A DNA stretch of 43,517 nt, from positions 1 through 43,517 of the forward strand of contig JAHLTZ010000076.1 in NCBI GenBank assembly GCA_025786725.1, in the 5' to 3' direction. The position numbers and the translations under genes are program-made. This DNA is from Syncephalis fuscata (Eukaryota; Zoopagomycota; Zoopagomycetes; Zoopagales; Piptocephalidaceae). The stretch's first letter is position 1. Each line of letters begins with the position of its first letter. Under the pieces are notes generated by a model that did no database searches, was not told where the DNA came from, and saw only the letters and a list, made by a program, of their open reading frames with translations. Of the stretch, positions 34,315 to 43,517 are shown one piece after another.

Positions 34315-36036
34315 ATGCTATCTTGGACCGCTAGCGGAATATCTCAAGCTCGCTGTGAAGCAAAACAACAACAACGCGATGCAGCAAGCCAGAATGCCGA
34401 AGAGTATTTAAGTCAACTCAGTAAAAGCAAAATAACATCTATATCTGATGATGAACTTTTAAATATGTCGGCACGCAAGCTTTGCGCTGCCATTGCCGCT
34501 AAACAACTCACTGCCGTCGATGCTGTCAGAGTGTTTGGTAAAAAGGCCATTGAAGCACACGTTCGTCTCAACTGCTTAACAGAAATTTGTATCAGTGAAG
34601 CAATAAGCGATGCTCGTGTATTAGATGCCCGTTTGGCAAACGGTGGGCCCGTTGGTCCCCTCCACGGCTTGCCAATTTCCGTCAAAGACTCTGTGGGCAT
34701 GAAAGGATATGACGCATGTATTGGTTATTCCGCATGGACAGAAACTCCTCTGTCCGAAGACGCAGTGGTTATCAAGTGTCTGCGTCGTGCAGGCGCCATT
34801 CCGTTTGTGAAAACAAACATTCCTCAGACACTTCTTGCTTTCGAATGTGAAAATCCTGTTTTCGGTCGTACATTGAATCCATTTAACGACAAGCTTACAC
34901 CAGGTGGCAGCAGTGGCGGTGAAGGCGCGCTTATTGGCGCTAAAGGATCAATTCTTGGAATTGGTACCGATATAGGTGGATCCGTCCGTATTCCGGCCCA
35001 CTTTTGCGGTATTTACTCGTTGAAGCCAACGGCTGATCGAATGCCGAACAAAGGGACACTGGGCGGCCTAAAAGGCCAAGAATTGGTTCGGGCAACTATC
35101 GGGCCTATGGCAAGTGATGTTGACAGTCTCGACTTATTTATGGACGTACTTCTTGGACAAGAGCCATGGATTGAAGATGAATTATGCGTTCCAATGCCAT
35201 GGAAAACATGGAGTCCGCCAGAGAAGCTTTGCATAGGTTATTTTACATTCAACGGATTTCTGCCAGTACCGCCGGCATGCCAACGTGCTGTAATGCATAC
35301 GGTTGAAGTATTACGCGCTGCTGGCCATGACGTTGTGGAATTTGAACTGCCCAATGCACACGAAGCACTAGTCGTGTTTCATGGACTCATGTCGGCTGAT
35401 GGCGGCCACGGTATTTTAGAAAAGCTTCAGGGCGATCCGGTAGGTGCACCGGTTCAAGCGCTAAAAACCCTTGTTGATTTTCCTCGAATTGTTCGTCACC
35501 TCATTTGCTGGGTGCTATCGAGTTGGATGGGTGAGCCGATGCTAGCCGATGTTATTGCAGCAACCTGTCCCAAAAACTACATCGATATATGTGGCTTCGT
35601 CGCGCGACGCGATGCATATCGCGAATTGTTTGCCAGCACAGCACGTGAATCGGCAATTCAGCAGTGTGGCCGTCCATTTGATGCCATTATATGTCCAGGA
35701 TTTGGCTTTCCGGCAATACCACACAATTCTGCAGGTGACTTGATACTGGCTTCAGGATATACTGCTTTACAAAATTTACTCGATGTACCCACTGGCGTCA
35801 TTCCTACTATTAATCTTGACAAAGAGTTGGACGCACAAATAGAACATGTATCATGGCTTGGTGAAGATGTTCCTATCGGGTACATGGAAAAGCAATTCCG
35901 TCCTTATTATGATGTAGAATTAATGCACGGTCAGCCTTTGGGTATTCAGATATTTGCAGAACGATTCCGTGAAGAAAAAGTAATTGGCTGCATGAAGATT
36001 ATTGACCAATGTCTTAAGAATGCTCGTGGTCATTAA
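34315..36036 (+). CDS. Amidase-signature hydrolase, FAAH-like
   Basis: This is an intronless 573-aa protein. The amidase signature shows the Ser-cisSer-Lys triad: K124 in SVKDS, S199 in GGSSGGE and S223 in DIGGSVR. The spacing (75 and 24 residues) equals that of mammalian fatty acid amide hydrolase (K142, S217, S241), and GIYSLKPTADRMP and ATIGPMASDVDSLDL follow as in FAAH. The likely reaction is hydrolysis of fatty acid amides or other carboxamides; a simple acetamidase-type role remains possible. No N-terminal membrane helix is evident, unlike mammalian FAAH1. It stands out as the only large gene here, with the homeobox gene, that lacks introns, and it lies between inverted copies of the hairpin element. 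A 644-bp repeat starts 62 bp after the stop. Confidence 0.93.
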   Translation: MLSWTASGISQARCEAKQQQRDAASQNAEEYLSQLSKSKITSISDDELLNMSARKLCAAIAAKQLTAVDAVRVFGKKAIEAHVRLNCLTEICISEAISDARVLDARLANGGPVGPLHGLPISVKDSVGMKGYDACIGYSAWTETPLSEDAVVIKCLRRAGAIPFVKTNIPQTLLAFECENPVFGRTLNPFNDKLTPGGSSGGEGALIGAKGSILGIGTDIGGSVRIPAHFCGIYSLKPTADRMPNKGTLGGLKGQELVRATIGPMASDVDSLDLFMDVLLGQEPWIEDELCVPMPWKTWSPPEKLCIGYFTFNGFLPVPPACQRAVMHTVEVLRAAGHDVVEFELPNAHEALVVFHGLMSADGGHGILEKLQGDPVGAPVQALKTLVDFPRIVRHLICWVLSSWMGEPMLADVIAATCPKNYIDICGFVARRDAYRELFASTARESAIQQCGRPFDAIICPGFGFPAIPHNSAGDLILASGYTALQNLLDVPTGVIPTINLDKELDAQIEHVSWLGEDVPIGYMEKQFRPYYDVELMHGQPLGIQIFAERFREEKVIGCMKIIDQCLKNARGH

Positions 36037-36097
36037 ACATAAACACGTTTATATTGTAATAAATTAAGAGTATATTTAATATATTTTTATTATCCCA

Positions 36098-36741
36098 ATT
36101 TACTTAAAATACTACATAATAATAAACAAGTTGTAATATCAATACATACAATATTGCCTACAGGCAAACAATATAATTAGTTAGTGAGAGTTTAAAAATA
36201 GATTAGAGCTGAATATTGCATCTGTCTAGCAGCAATAGACTAAAGCAACGAATTTAATTCAAGATCTGAGCTATAATCAAAGCAAAGATAGTATTTATTT
36301 GTTGATTAATTAAATATCCAATAATACTAATATTGAAGAAATAAACAAAATGCATGGAAAACAATAGTCAGATGAGTACTTTAAATATTCAATTGACTAT
36401 TTAGATAGCCAAATATAATTACTAAAACAGTAGTATGGATGTGAATATCAATAGCCATAAACTTATTATTTTATGTGCAAATGATATGACCATGCCTACA
36501 TGTCGTGTATATTGTTTACATATACGCAGTCAATGCCAAACAGTAGCAATACTGAAATGCAGAAAAGCATATGGCAAAGTTGTAGGTTTGATATTAATCC
36601 GCTATGCATAAGTATGCATTGTTGCTGTAGCTATGCAGTATAATATGGTTAGTATACTAAAAAACAATTGCTTATGTAGTCTGCTACACTCGTTTCCGAT
36701 TGTTATTTATTTATTTATTAGCCAAAAAGTTGTTACAAATT
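36098..36741 (-). repeat. 644-bp repeat, copy 2
   Basis: Near-identical inverted copy of 7454-8097, with only a few substitutions (for example AATTGAATATTT against AATTAATATTT). It starts 62 bp past the amidase stop. No coding capacity. Confidence 0.9.
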
Positions 36742-36885
36742 TAAATTGTCAAATTCGGATTTTTCATGTTTAAATACATCGTTTGGTATAACTTACCGAA
36801 CAACGATTTTTGCAACAGAGTTGGCCATAAATGTAACTTACGTATTTGTAATTCATTTAGTAAAGCGTTGCTAAACTATGCATAC

Positions 36886-37668
36886 CTTTACGTAAAATGT
36901 AGCAAATTGCATGATGTTTTGCACAGGTGTGCACATAATATATAGATAGCTATTGACAAGGTATGCCGTTATTGCGTTGCTTGATGATGCAATAACCGCG
37001 ATGATACGTTAATAAATGTGTAAAATAGCCGTTTTTTACCGTTTATAACTTATATAAACAAAATACAGCAAAATGCATGCTGGATTCGAGTTCTCTATGC
37101 TTAGTTGTAAGGAATGGTATAAGATTTAGAACAAAAATATTTTCAAAAAATATTAGTCAAAATTGCAATTTACGTGTAAATTAGTTAACAAAAAGTAATT
37201 AAACTTCATGATTCTAAAGATTTAATATTGAAGATTGAATTTGACCCAAGTTAAATCTGAAGCAATCTAAAGCGCTATAAAAAGTATATGAAAAGTTAAT
37301 ATTTAGAAATACCGATGCAAATTGGCGACTTGTGTCATATCTCTACATATAAAGTATACTTTTGTTAACTAATTTACACGTAAATTGCAATTTTGACTAA
37401 TATTTTTTGAAAATATTTTTGTTCTAAATCTTATACCATTCCTTACAACTAAGCATAGAGAACTCGAATCCAGCATTCATTTTGCTGTATTTTGTTTATA
37501 TAAGTTATAAACGGTAAAAAACGGCTATTTTTACACATTTATTAACGTATCATCGCAGTTATTGCATCATCAAGCAACGCAATAACGGCATACCTTGTCA
37601 ATAGCTACCTATATATTATGTGCACACCTGTGCAAAACATCATGCAATTTGCTACATTTTACGTAAAG
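36886..37668 (-). mobile_element. 783-bp MITE-like hairpin element, copy 2
   Basis: Same length and arms as the element at 32009-32791, inverted: the central loop is the reverse complement of the first. TA flanks both ends one base out. Its right flank (37669-37775) is also shared, inverted, with the left flank of copy 1; its left flank is unique. Confidence 0.88.
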
Positions 37669-37775
37669 TTATACGTAGTAATGTCAACGGTTTATTAATT
37701 AAGTTATTACTATTGCTCTTCAGTCTAAATTTCAGTAAGTTATGTCACCTAGCTACATTAAAATCAATATTTTAA
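37669..37775 (-). repeat. Flank co-duplicated with the hairpin element, copy 2
   Basis: Reverse complement of 31905-32008, with small changes such as GTAATGTCAACGG preserved and TCTAAATTTCAG against CTGAAATGTAAAC inverted. Confidence 0.8.
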
Positions 37776-38124
37776 TATGGTTATAACTAGTAACAATAAA
37801 AATGTCAAATGTTCATTATAGTCTTGGTTATTAGAAATAATGATATTACGTTTTATAATAACCATATGTAATAAAATAACAAATAATCCAATCTTATAGT
37901 GCGCATAACTATTATGTATTGATGATAAATTATTTATACAATAATTCTGACTATAAAAACGAACATTTGCACGATGGTCATAGTTAATGGCAAGTGAGAT
38001 ATGTGTGTAATCAAATGGCTATAGTTGATAATATTTGTTATAAATAGTTGATTATGTTATTTTGATTTTAATCTAGAAGCTATGAACTAAATGGCCAAGC
38101 AATATTTTCTTATAAAATTACTAT

Positions 38125-38590
38125 ATTGCTTTAATTTTTGATTTTTGTTAATACTTAGCTTAACTTTTAGAATACAATGTGTTGTTTGGTTGATATTTCT
38201 TTAATAATAAACTTGTTCTTTATTAGTTATTGATTATACAAATTCAACTATGATAAAACGAATAACTTGCATGATATTAAGTAGAAGCAAGATGGAACTA
38301 GAAATTTGATTATCGTTTATTAATGCTGAATAAAAACATCATTATATAGTAGACATAATTAATAATAAAACATAAACACTCTTAGTATTTTATTAACCCA
38401 GCTTATCAATTCGTGTAATTTCTTATATATATTCATAGCTGTCAAATATTTGCTTGTTATATATTCGTTATAGTCGTTTTTTTACTAATAATTAGTGCTG
38501 ATATCTGATACATGTGTCATTCTTATGGTTGTTTACATGTGATATTAAAATATTTATCTAGTTACATAGTGCATTCTCTGTTATGCAATT
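38125..38590 (+). repeat. Diverged direct repeat, right copy
   Basis: Partner of 31255-31720 in the same orientation; see that entry. The preceding 37776-38124 is AT-rich with nothing recognised. Confidence 0.6.
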
Positions 38591-38929
38591 ATAGCATGTG
38601 CCTGTAATATCAGTATAGCAACAACATTGTTAATTCAATAAGGTTTCATTAAATGTTTGATTTACCATTCCATTTATTCTATTTGATGACCAACTAGAAC
38701 CAGTTTATTACGTAATTCATGTAAAATGATATTTGTTTTGCTATTCGGTGTCAGACTACTAGGATGATTAGTATTAGCGGATACTAATCGGCAAATAAAA
38801 TTGCGATCCGTAATTCATTAATAAATACAGGCGTAGAAACTATGATTAGTATTTCTGTAATACGTAAAGTTTACGGGTCAATTGCACATGTGTTTCTGTA
38901 CAAAAATCTACCTAGTAACTGTCGTTGGC

Positions 38930-39066
38930 AACGTTCGGCTAGTAGCCAGTAGTTCTACTGACAACCAATAGAGCCGTTGACCAACCAACGAGCCAGCCAG
39001 TCAACCGACAGTCAACGCAACCAATCAGCTGCTCATTGACAATAAGCCAACCAGCCAACCAACAAA
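38930..39066. repeat. Degenerate CCAA/CAACC-rich repeat region upstream of the homeobox gene
   Basis: Successive CCAACC, GCCAGCCAGTCAACC, CAACGCAACCAATCA and GCCAACCAGCCAACC units give an imperfect low-complexity tract with several CCAAT-like boxes (ACCAATAG, ACCAATCA). It may be a distal promoter of the homeobox gene. Confidence 0.5.
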
Positions 39067-39120
39067 GTGTCGTCTTTTTACACGATGGGTGTAGACAAGC
39101 ATAACAATCGTTTCACGCAG

Positions 39121-39399
39121 TCACACAAATGAATGTGTGCCCTTGACAGCCACCGTCACACCACCAATCAGTCGATTAAAATGACGGGCTTTTTGCTGCT
39201 GGTTGTTTAATTGTAGTAAATCAGTTTCACTATTGCTATCTTTATACTGAATAATGCTGTCATTAGATAATTCTGAGGGGTAGTGTTCGTGTGGGGAGTG
39301 GTGTCGGGAATGTTGCCGTTGTGACGTTAAATACACTGGTTGTTGTGTCGTGTCGCCAGGTTGGCGAAGAAGCGCACATCCAACCACCCGTCTATACAT
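39121..39399 (-). CDS. Possible small ORF antisense to the homeobox upstream region
   Basis: A 92-codon frame starting ATG at 39399 has a less AT-biased composition than nearby DNA and a hydrophilic, Gln/His/Ser-rich product (TSQRQHSRHHSPHEH, LNNQQQKARHFNR). There is no recognised domain, promoter or intron. It could equally be an accident in the leader of the divergent homeobox gene. Confidence 0.2.
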   Translation of the reverse strand: MYRRVVGCALLRQPGDTTQQPVYLTSQRQHSRHHSPHEHYPSELSNDSIIQYKDSNSETDLLQLNNQQQKARHFNRLIGGVTVAVKGTHSFV

Positions 39400-39702
39400 A
39401 ATGTACTTCTGTAATTAGTGACATCCTTCGTTTGTCCTTTTCTCTCTCTCTTCTTCCCCAGCGACCTAACGCTAGGTGGTAACTACGTATTCTGTATCGC
39501 TACATCTGTTTTTTGCATCTTAGGCGCAGGCGTGTGTATGAACCAGCCAACAACATCTCTATTGTTATCTGACGAAACGTGTACTTGACTCCTTCTCTAC
39601 GCATTCATACTTTTTCATTTCAGTGCTTATCAGTGTATTTTCTATCTTGATCTTATATTCTAGCCACGTCTAATTCTTTTTTAAACATCAGCTTAAGTTC
39701 TA
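39400..39702. promoter_or_regulatory. Proximal upstream region of the homeobox gene
   Basis: A pyrimidine tract ending TTCTTCCCCAG at about 39461 looks like a splice acceptor, so a 5'-UTR intron is possible. It is followed by the palindrome ACCTA-ACGC-TAGGT at 39464-39477. Confidence 0.35.
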
Positions 39703-41238
39703 ATGACGGCATCATTACCGCCGGTCATGGCCGCTGACGGCATTACTAAAACACTTTCGGCCGATGTGCTCTCTTCGCTATCGGCCAAACAATTTGATAC
39801 TCAATTGCTAATGCAAAAGAGTGACCATAACAAACCAACAATTGATCGAATATCTCCCCACAAAATGTCAGATACCTTAAACTTTGCCGATGTTATGGGT
39901 GTTACCGGTGCTAGTCTAAATAGTAACAGCATCAGTAGCGATTCTATTGCATCTACTACGAGTAGTCTATTGTCAGCATTTAATAATGTAACACTGCCAA
40001 GTTACGGATTTTCTCCATCCACTAGATGTGTAAAAAACTCAATGTCTAATATGCTGATGTCTGAAGCAAAGCACAATGATTTTTATTTGTACTCAAGTGG
40101 TGGCAGCGACAGAGGTGGCATGGATGATACGCTATTTCGCACCACGCTACAAGGCGGGTTTCCAGTGAAGCCACGCCATCGTACTACTAAACGACAGTAC
40201 AGTGTACTTGAGCGACAATTCCGCCGTAATCCACGACCGGATGCGGCTACAAGGGATGCTTTGGCCGCCAGACTTGCGATGCGTGGTCGTACGGTGCAGA
40301 TATGGTTTCAAAATCGACGGGCAAAATGTAAACGTGATCGCGAACGTGGCCGTCCCACACCACCACTACCATCGATGAACAACGGTTCAGATATAGGTGA
40401 CGATGAAGGATGTGACGATTCAATTGCTGTTATCGATTGGGATCCAGCAGAGCTTGATAGTGAAGGTGGCGAGGAATTATTACTACGTGCAGGTTCCGAG
40501 TCGAGCTCGTCAAAACTGGCATCTGGGTCAAATTCCGGCTCTTCAAGTTTGAGCAATATGATTATGCCTGACTTTAAGGAAAATAGTGCTATTGATAGCT
40601 GGCTAGCCAATATTAATTTGACCAGTGCCGAGTCTCAGTTAGCTCAACAATTAGCGGCCACCGATGCTTCAACTGCAGCCTATTTGAATCAGTTGGCATT
40701 AACGGCGTCCGGAGCTTCAGGTTTAAAATCTGATCCGATAAGTAGCTTGGGTTCCTTTTCATGGTGGACTAGTTCAGATAACCTGGGCCATAACAGCAAT
40801 ACCGCAAGTACACCAATGGATGGACTATCGGATTCTTTTGTATCTTCAATGCTTGCAAATGCCGGACTATTAAACAATGATACGGCAGCAGGCAGTAAAA
40901 ATGAGCTTAAAGAAGAAGGATCAATGTTGGATCAGGATTTGGCAGCCACGGGTCTAGCATCAGCCAACTGGTTACTCGGAACAGGCATAGATCCGCCGTC
41001 GGCCGCGGCAGCGGTGGCTGTAGCAGCAGCAGCAGCATCAACGGGCACTACTAACCATCCGTTTTCACTAATTGCTACTACACCGCTTATATCTCCAGAA
41101 ACATCTAGCACAGAAGCTGCGAAAGAAAAGGTCAATATTGGCATTACCACAGAAAATGCAGAACTAAATGAATTCAGACGCCAGTTAAGAGAATACCGGG
41201 AGCACATTTCGTTAGAAGTACCTACACTATCACTGTAA
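39703..41238 (+). CDS. Homeodomain transcription factor
   Basis: This intronless 511-aa protein has a homeodomain at about residues 154-213: RHRTTKRQYSVLERQF with L16 and F20 in helix 1, then a basic helix 3 TVQIWFQNRRAKCKRDRER carrying W48, F49, N51 and R53 (Trp at residue 201). It is a typical 60-residue homeodomain, not the TALE type. The rest is low-complexity: Ser/Asn-rich N-terminus, an acidic stretch after the homeodomain (DIGDDEGCDD, DWDPAELDSEGGEELL), Ser-rich and Asn-rich parts, an Ala run near residue 435, and an amphipathic C-terminal helix (ELNEFRRQLREYREH). It should be a nuclear DNA-binding regulator. Its targets cannot be inferred. Confidence 0.93.
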   Translation: MTASLPPVMAADGITKTLSADVLSSLSAKQFDTQLLMQKSDHNKPTIDRISPHKMSDTLNFADVMGVTGASLNSNSISSDSIASTTSSLLSAFNNVTLPSYGFSPSTRCVKNSMSNMLMSEAKHNDFYLYSSGGSDRGGMDDTLFRTTLQGGFPVKPRHRTTKRQYSVLERQFRRNPRPDAATRDALAARLAMRGRTVQIWFQNRRAKCKRDRERGRPTPPLPSMNNGSDIGDDEGCDDSIAVIDWDPAELDSEGGEELLLRAGSESSSSKLASGSNSGSSSLSNMIMPDFKENSAIDSWLANINLTSAESQLAQQLAATDASTAAYLNQLALTASGASGLKSDPISSLGSFSWWTSSDNLGHNSNTASTPMDGLSDSFVSSMLANAGLLNNDTAAGSKNELKEEGSMLDQDLAATGLASANWLLGTGIDPPSAAAAVAVAAAAASTGTTNHPFSLIATTPLISPETSSTEAAKEKVNIGITTENAELNEFRRQLREYREHISLEVPTLSL

Positions 41239-41585
41239 TATAATAGAAGTGTATCTCCTTCTACAAATTACAAGTTTTCCTTTTCCTTTTTTCATTTTAT
41301 CGCGCATATTCATTTGTTTGAATAAAAAACTAAAAAGAATTTGCTGCATATTAAAGCAGAATTTGTACTAAATGTTTATTTAATTGTTGCTAGCAAACAT
41401 AATAAAACCAAAAGTTTAATTCTAATGTAGTTTAATCGCGTATGTAGATGCAAATAATTTAAGTAACTATAACTTAAGTTACTGTAAAAAATTATTGGGA
41501 TTGTACTGATTTGGCACTAAAAAGTATGCTGAATTAAATTAATTAGTAATAATATATAATAAAGTAAAATTATCAGATTAAGGTT
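41239..41585. other. Convergent 3' intergenic region
   Basis: AT-rich sequence between the homeobox stop and the 7TM gene stop, with AATAAA-like signals on both strands (for example AATAAAAAAC near 41320). No other content. Confidence 0.4.
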
Positions 41586-42595
41586 TTATTGTTTAAGTGA
41601 AACGGTGTGTTCAACGAAAGTATCAGTAACAAAGTAGCGAGTTGTTGTTGCATGATTATTTAAAAGTTCCGCTTTTCTTATTTCTCTGTAGTGTGTAGCA
41701 CCATTATACGTGTTAAACGCTTTACGCATGCCTTGGTGTTGGTAGATAAGCAGTGTTGATGTCAGTGCCCCTATAGATAGCTGTTAGTGCATGCTACAGT
41801 AAAATAGCCATGATGCTTACAATCAACTAGGAAAAACATATCACTTGAATCGCCGGCAAGCTTAAATGTAGTAATAACGCCACAAACAAGATTAGAAATA
41901 ATTACCCAAAATATATACATTAAATTATCGGATTTTAGCTTTGCCCAGCACCGATTGCCAAGTACGCGGTATTGTTCTATGACTACTTGTAGAAATACAG
42001 CTGAGAAAATAAAGTTGATGGCAACATCAACAGATGATCGAAAAGGTCCAAGGTAATTAGGATAATGATTAACACATCCATGGTCCGTTGTAACTTGAGT
42101 TGGACTTATCAGGAATATCCAAAGAGCACCCGGAATTGGTAGCATAAGTAATATACCAATAGCAAGAAGCCAGCGGTTGTGGTTCGCAACGGTGTACGCT
42201 CTTAGTAGCAAGCAAATATTGACACATAGACTAGAAATTGCCATTCCAGTCACATCAGCTGTACTACACATAAGACACGATGCACCACCGGGAAACATGG
42301 TGGACACATCAATGGTCTCGGCGATAAATCCTGTCATAGACTGAATTAAACAGCACCAGCTACCAGCGCCTTTCGGTCGAGCATATACTAGCTTTGCGGC
42401 ATGCCAAAAATTACGGGCAAATATAACAAATAACGTTGCTTTCATATACCCTTGAAATAAGCTGCTATGCAATCGACGACGTGCTTCGTCGTGTGTGATG
42501 GCTTCGATCACGTAATCGCCAACCGATAATATCCCCGTAGGATAATAGGGAAGAAAGTTCCATACATAATTTAATTCAAGCTGATTTAAAGACAT
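41586..42595 (-). CDS. Seven-transmembrane protein, unassigned receptor-like family
   Basis: Two exons, 41821-42595 and 41586-41770, are joined across a 50-nt intron (GTAAGC donor, CACTAAC branch, CTATAG acceptor) and sum to 960 nt, a 319-aa protein. Reading straight through the donor would give a false end after 274 codons. Spliced, the seventh helix becomes FFLVDWALTSTLLIYQH and a cytosolic tail follows (GMRKAFNTYNG ... FVEHTVSLKQ). Seven hydrophobic segments are visible, among them MKATLFVIFARNFWHAAKLV, MAISSLCVNICLLLRAY, WLLAIGILLMLPIPGALWIF and LMYIFWVIISNLVCGVITTF. Cys residues in the first long loop and before helix 5 could form a disulfide. The layout is that of a G-protein-coupled receptor or similar plasma-membrane sensor, but no class motif is clear. 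Confidence 0.75.
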
Positions 42596-43517
42596 GGCAC
42601 TGATATAAGAATATTAGCAAATAGGTAAAACATGAATACATGGACCAAAAGTAAAGCGAAGAAAATACGTTTTGTAAAACTCGACCAAGTAAAGCCCCTG
42701 TACCGCAAGGCATCATGAAACCAGCTGACATGATTGATGCATAATTATACATGAATGAGCTACAAACGACTATAATCCCAGTATCGTCTTATCATTGGAA
42801 TCCATGTGGCTGATTTCAAAACCTGTTTGTAAATTGTGTTGTGTTGCAACTGGATATTTTTTTACAAATTGTTTGTATTTGCTTCAAGTCTGTTGGCTGC
42901 TTGATTAGCAACAAACAAATGGCTAATAACAAAAAATTCATTAGCGGACTTTAAATAGAAAAGACAGCATAATCTTTATTACAAATATGTGTAGATTGCA
43001 TCAATTTGTCAATAGCAAATAATTAGTTTTATTCACCTTGATTGCTAAGTGCCAAGGACTAGTGCACAAGTATTACCTCCCTCTCTTCCTCCCTTGAATC
43101 TACAGCCAACTGCTAATAAATCTGTAGGCGGCCCGCATATAAAACTATTTTAAATTTTTATGCATTAGATCATTTGTTCAACGTATTGACGCTGTCTAGT
43201 TGTAGTCTGGATTTTTAATATCTAATATTTATTAGTAGTATTTGGCATAGTAACAAATGTCTGGTAAAAGCTAGTTTTGTTTGTTTATTTATAGCAATAG
43301 TTTACGGACTATTTGAATAATGAATGGACATGCTCAAAAAATAACATTGATGGCATAAAACAGTTGATTTGGTATGAGGCGGTTCAGCCTGTATGAATGG
43401 CTAAAACCTGTTTTGTTGCCTATCGTTTGACCACAATACTAATTTATTAGAGGAATTTTGAAAAATGCCCGCTTTTAATTTTTAATTTTTAAAATCATTT
43501 ATTAATTAAGCCCTTTT
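42596..43517. other. AT-rich terminal intergenic region
   Basis: No gene seen. The final 60 bases, ending ATTATTAATTAAGCCCTTTT-like sequence, resemble 22370-22425 and may be the start of another repeat copy. Confidence 0.4.

Noticed and set aside
1-43517. CRISPR arrays, bacterial operons, viral or prophage genes
   Set aside because: Spliced eukaryotic genes occur throughout; no spaced identical repeats, integrase, capsid or polymerase gene was seen.

Overview
The window is nuclear DNA from a fungus, most likely an early-diverging, non-Dikarya lineage. The genome is very AT-rich outside genes. Introns are short (about 45-75 nt), with GTAAGT-like donors, CTAAC/TACTAAC-type branch points and TAG/CAG acceptors. 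It carries a queuine tRNA-ribosyltransferase, a complex I subunit and PARP-like proteins of a fungal type. The lineage is an inference; the exon structures were read directly, and the phases of the multi-exon genes close to intact reading frames, except where a break is stated.

Layout. 615-2408 (-): three-exon F-box gene. 3576-4984 (-): two related small secreted-protein loci, one with an in-frame stop and one decayed. 5500-8100: gene-poor, with an inverted-repeat element family and one copy of a 644-bp repeat. 8181-8822 (-): WrbA/Pst2-type quinone reductase. 9259-10531 (-): Ubc6/UBE2J ubiquitin-conjugating enzyme. 11341-13098 (+): catalytic tRNA-guanine transglycosylase in 11 exons. 13124-17457: an ADP-ribosylation neighbourhood with a broken PARP-like gene, an unassigned remnant, an intact NADAR gene, a complex I NDUFA11-like gene, and a second PARP-like gene with tandem zinc motifs. 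18115-19041 (+): transformer-2-like SR splicing factor. 20864-21469 (+): unknown three-exon gene. 23396-26880 (-): TTI1 of the TTT complex, in one piece apart from a single frame break. 27105-31193 (+): DIS3/RRP44 in 18 exons, head-to-head with TTI1. 34315-36036 (+): intronless FAAH-like amidase, lying between two inverted copies of a 783-bp hairpin element. 39703-41238 (+): homeodomain protein. 41586-42595 (-): 7TM protein whose real C-terminus is on a second exon.

Most genes are housekeeping and functionally independent: RNA turnover, splicing, PIKK maturation, ER ubiquitination and respiration. The exception is 13.1-17.5 kb, where predicted ADP-ribose writers (PARP fold) and a predicted eraser (NADAR) sit within 4.4 kb.

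Two architectural features stand out. Nearly identical 644-bp segments lie at the same place, 60-85 bp past the stop codon, behind two unrelated genes 28 kb apart. Two 783-bp elements with 310-bp terminal inverted repeats bracket the amidase region in opposite orientation. Single-base frame breaks occur in several genes; they are either real decay or assembly indels, and the sequence alone cannot decide between these.
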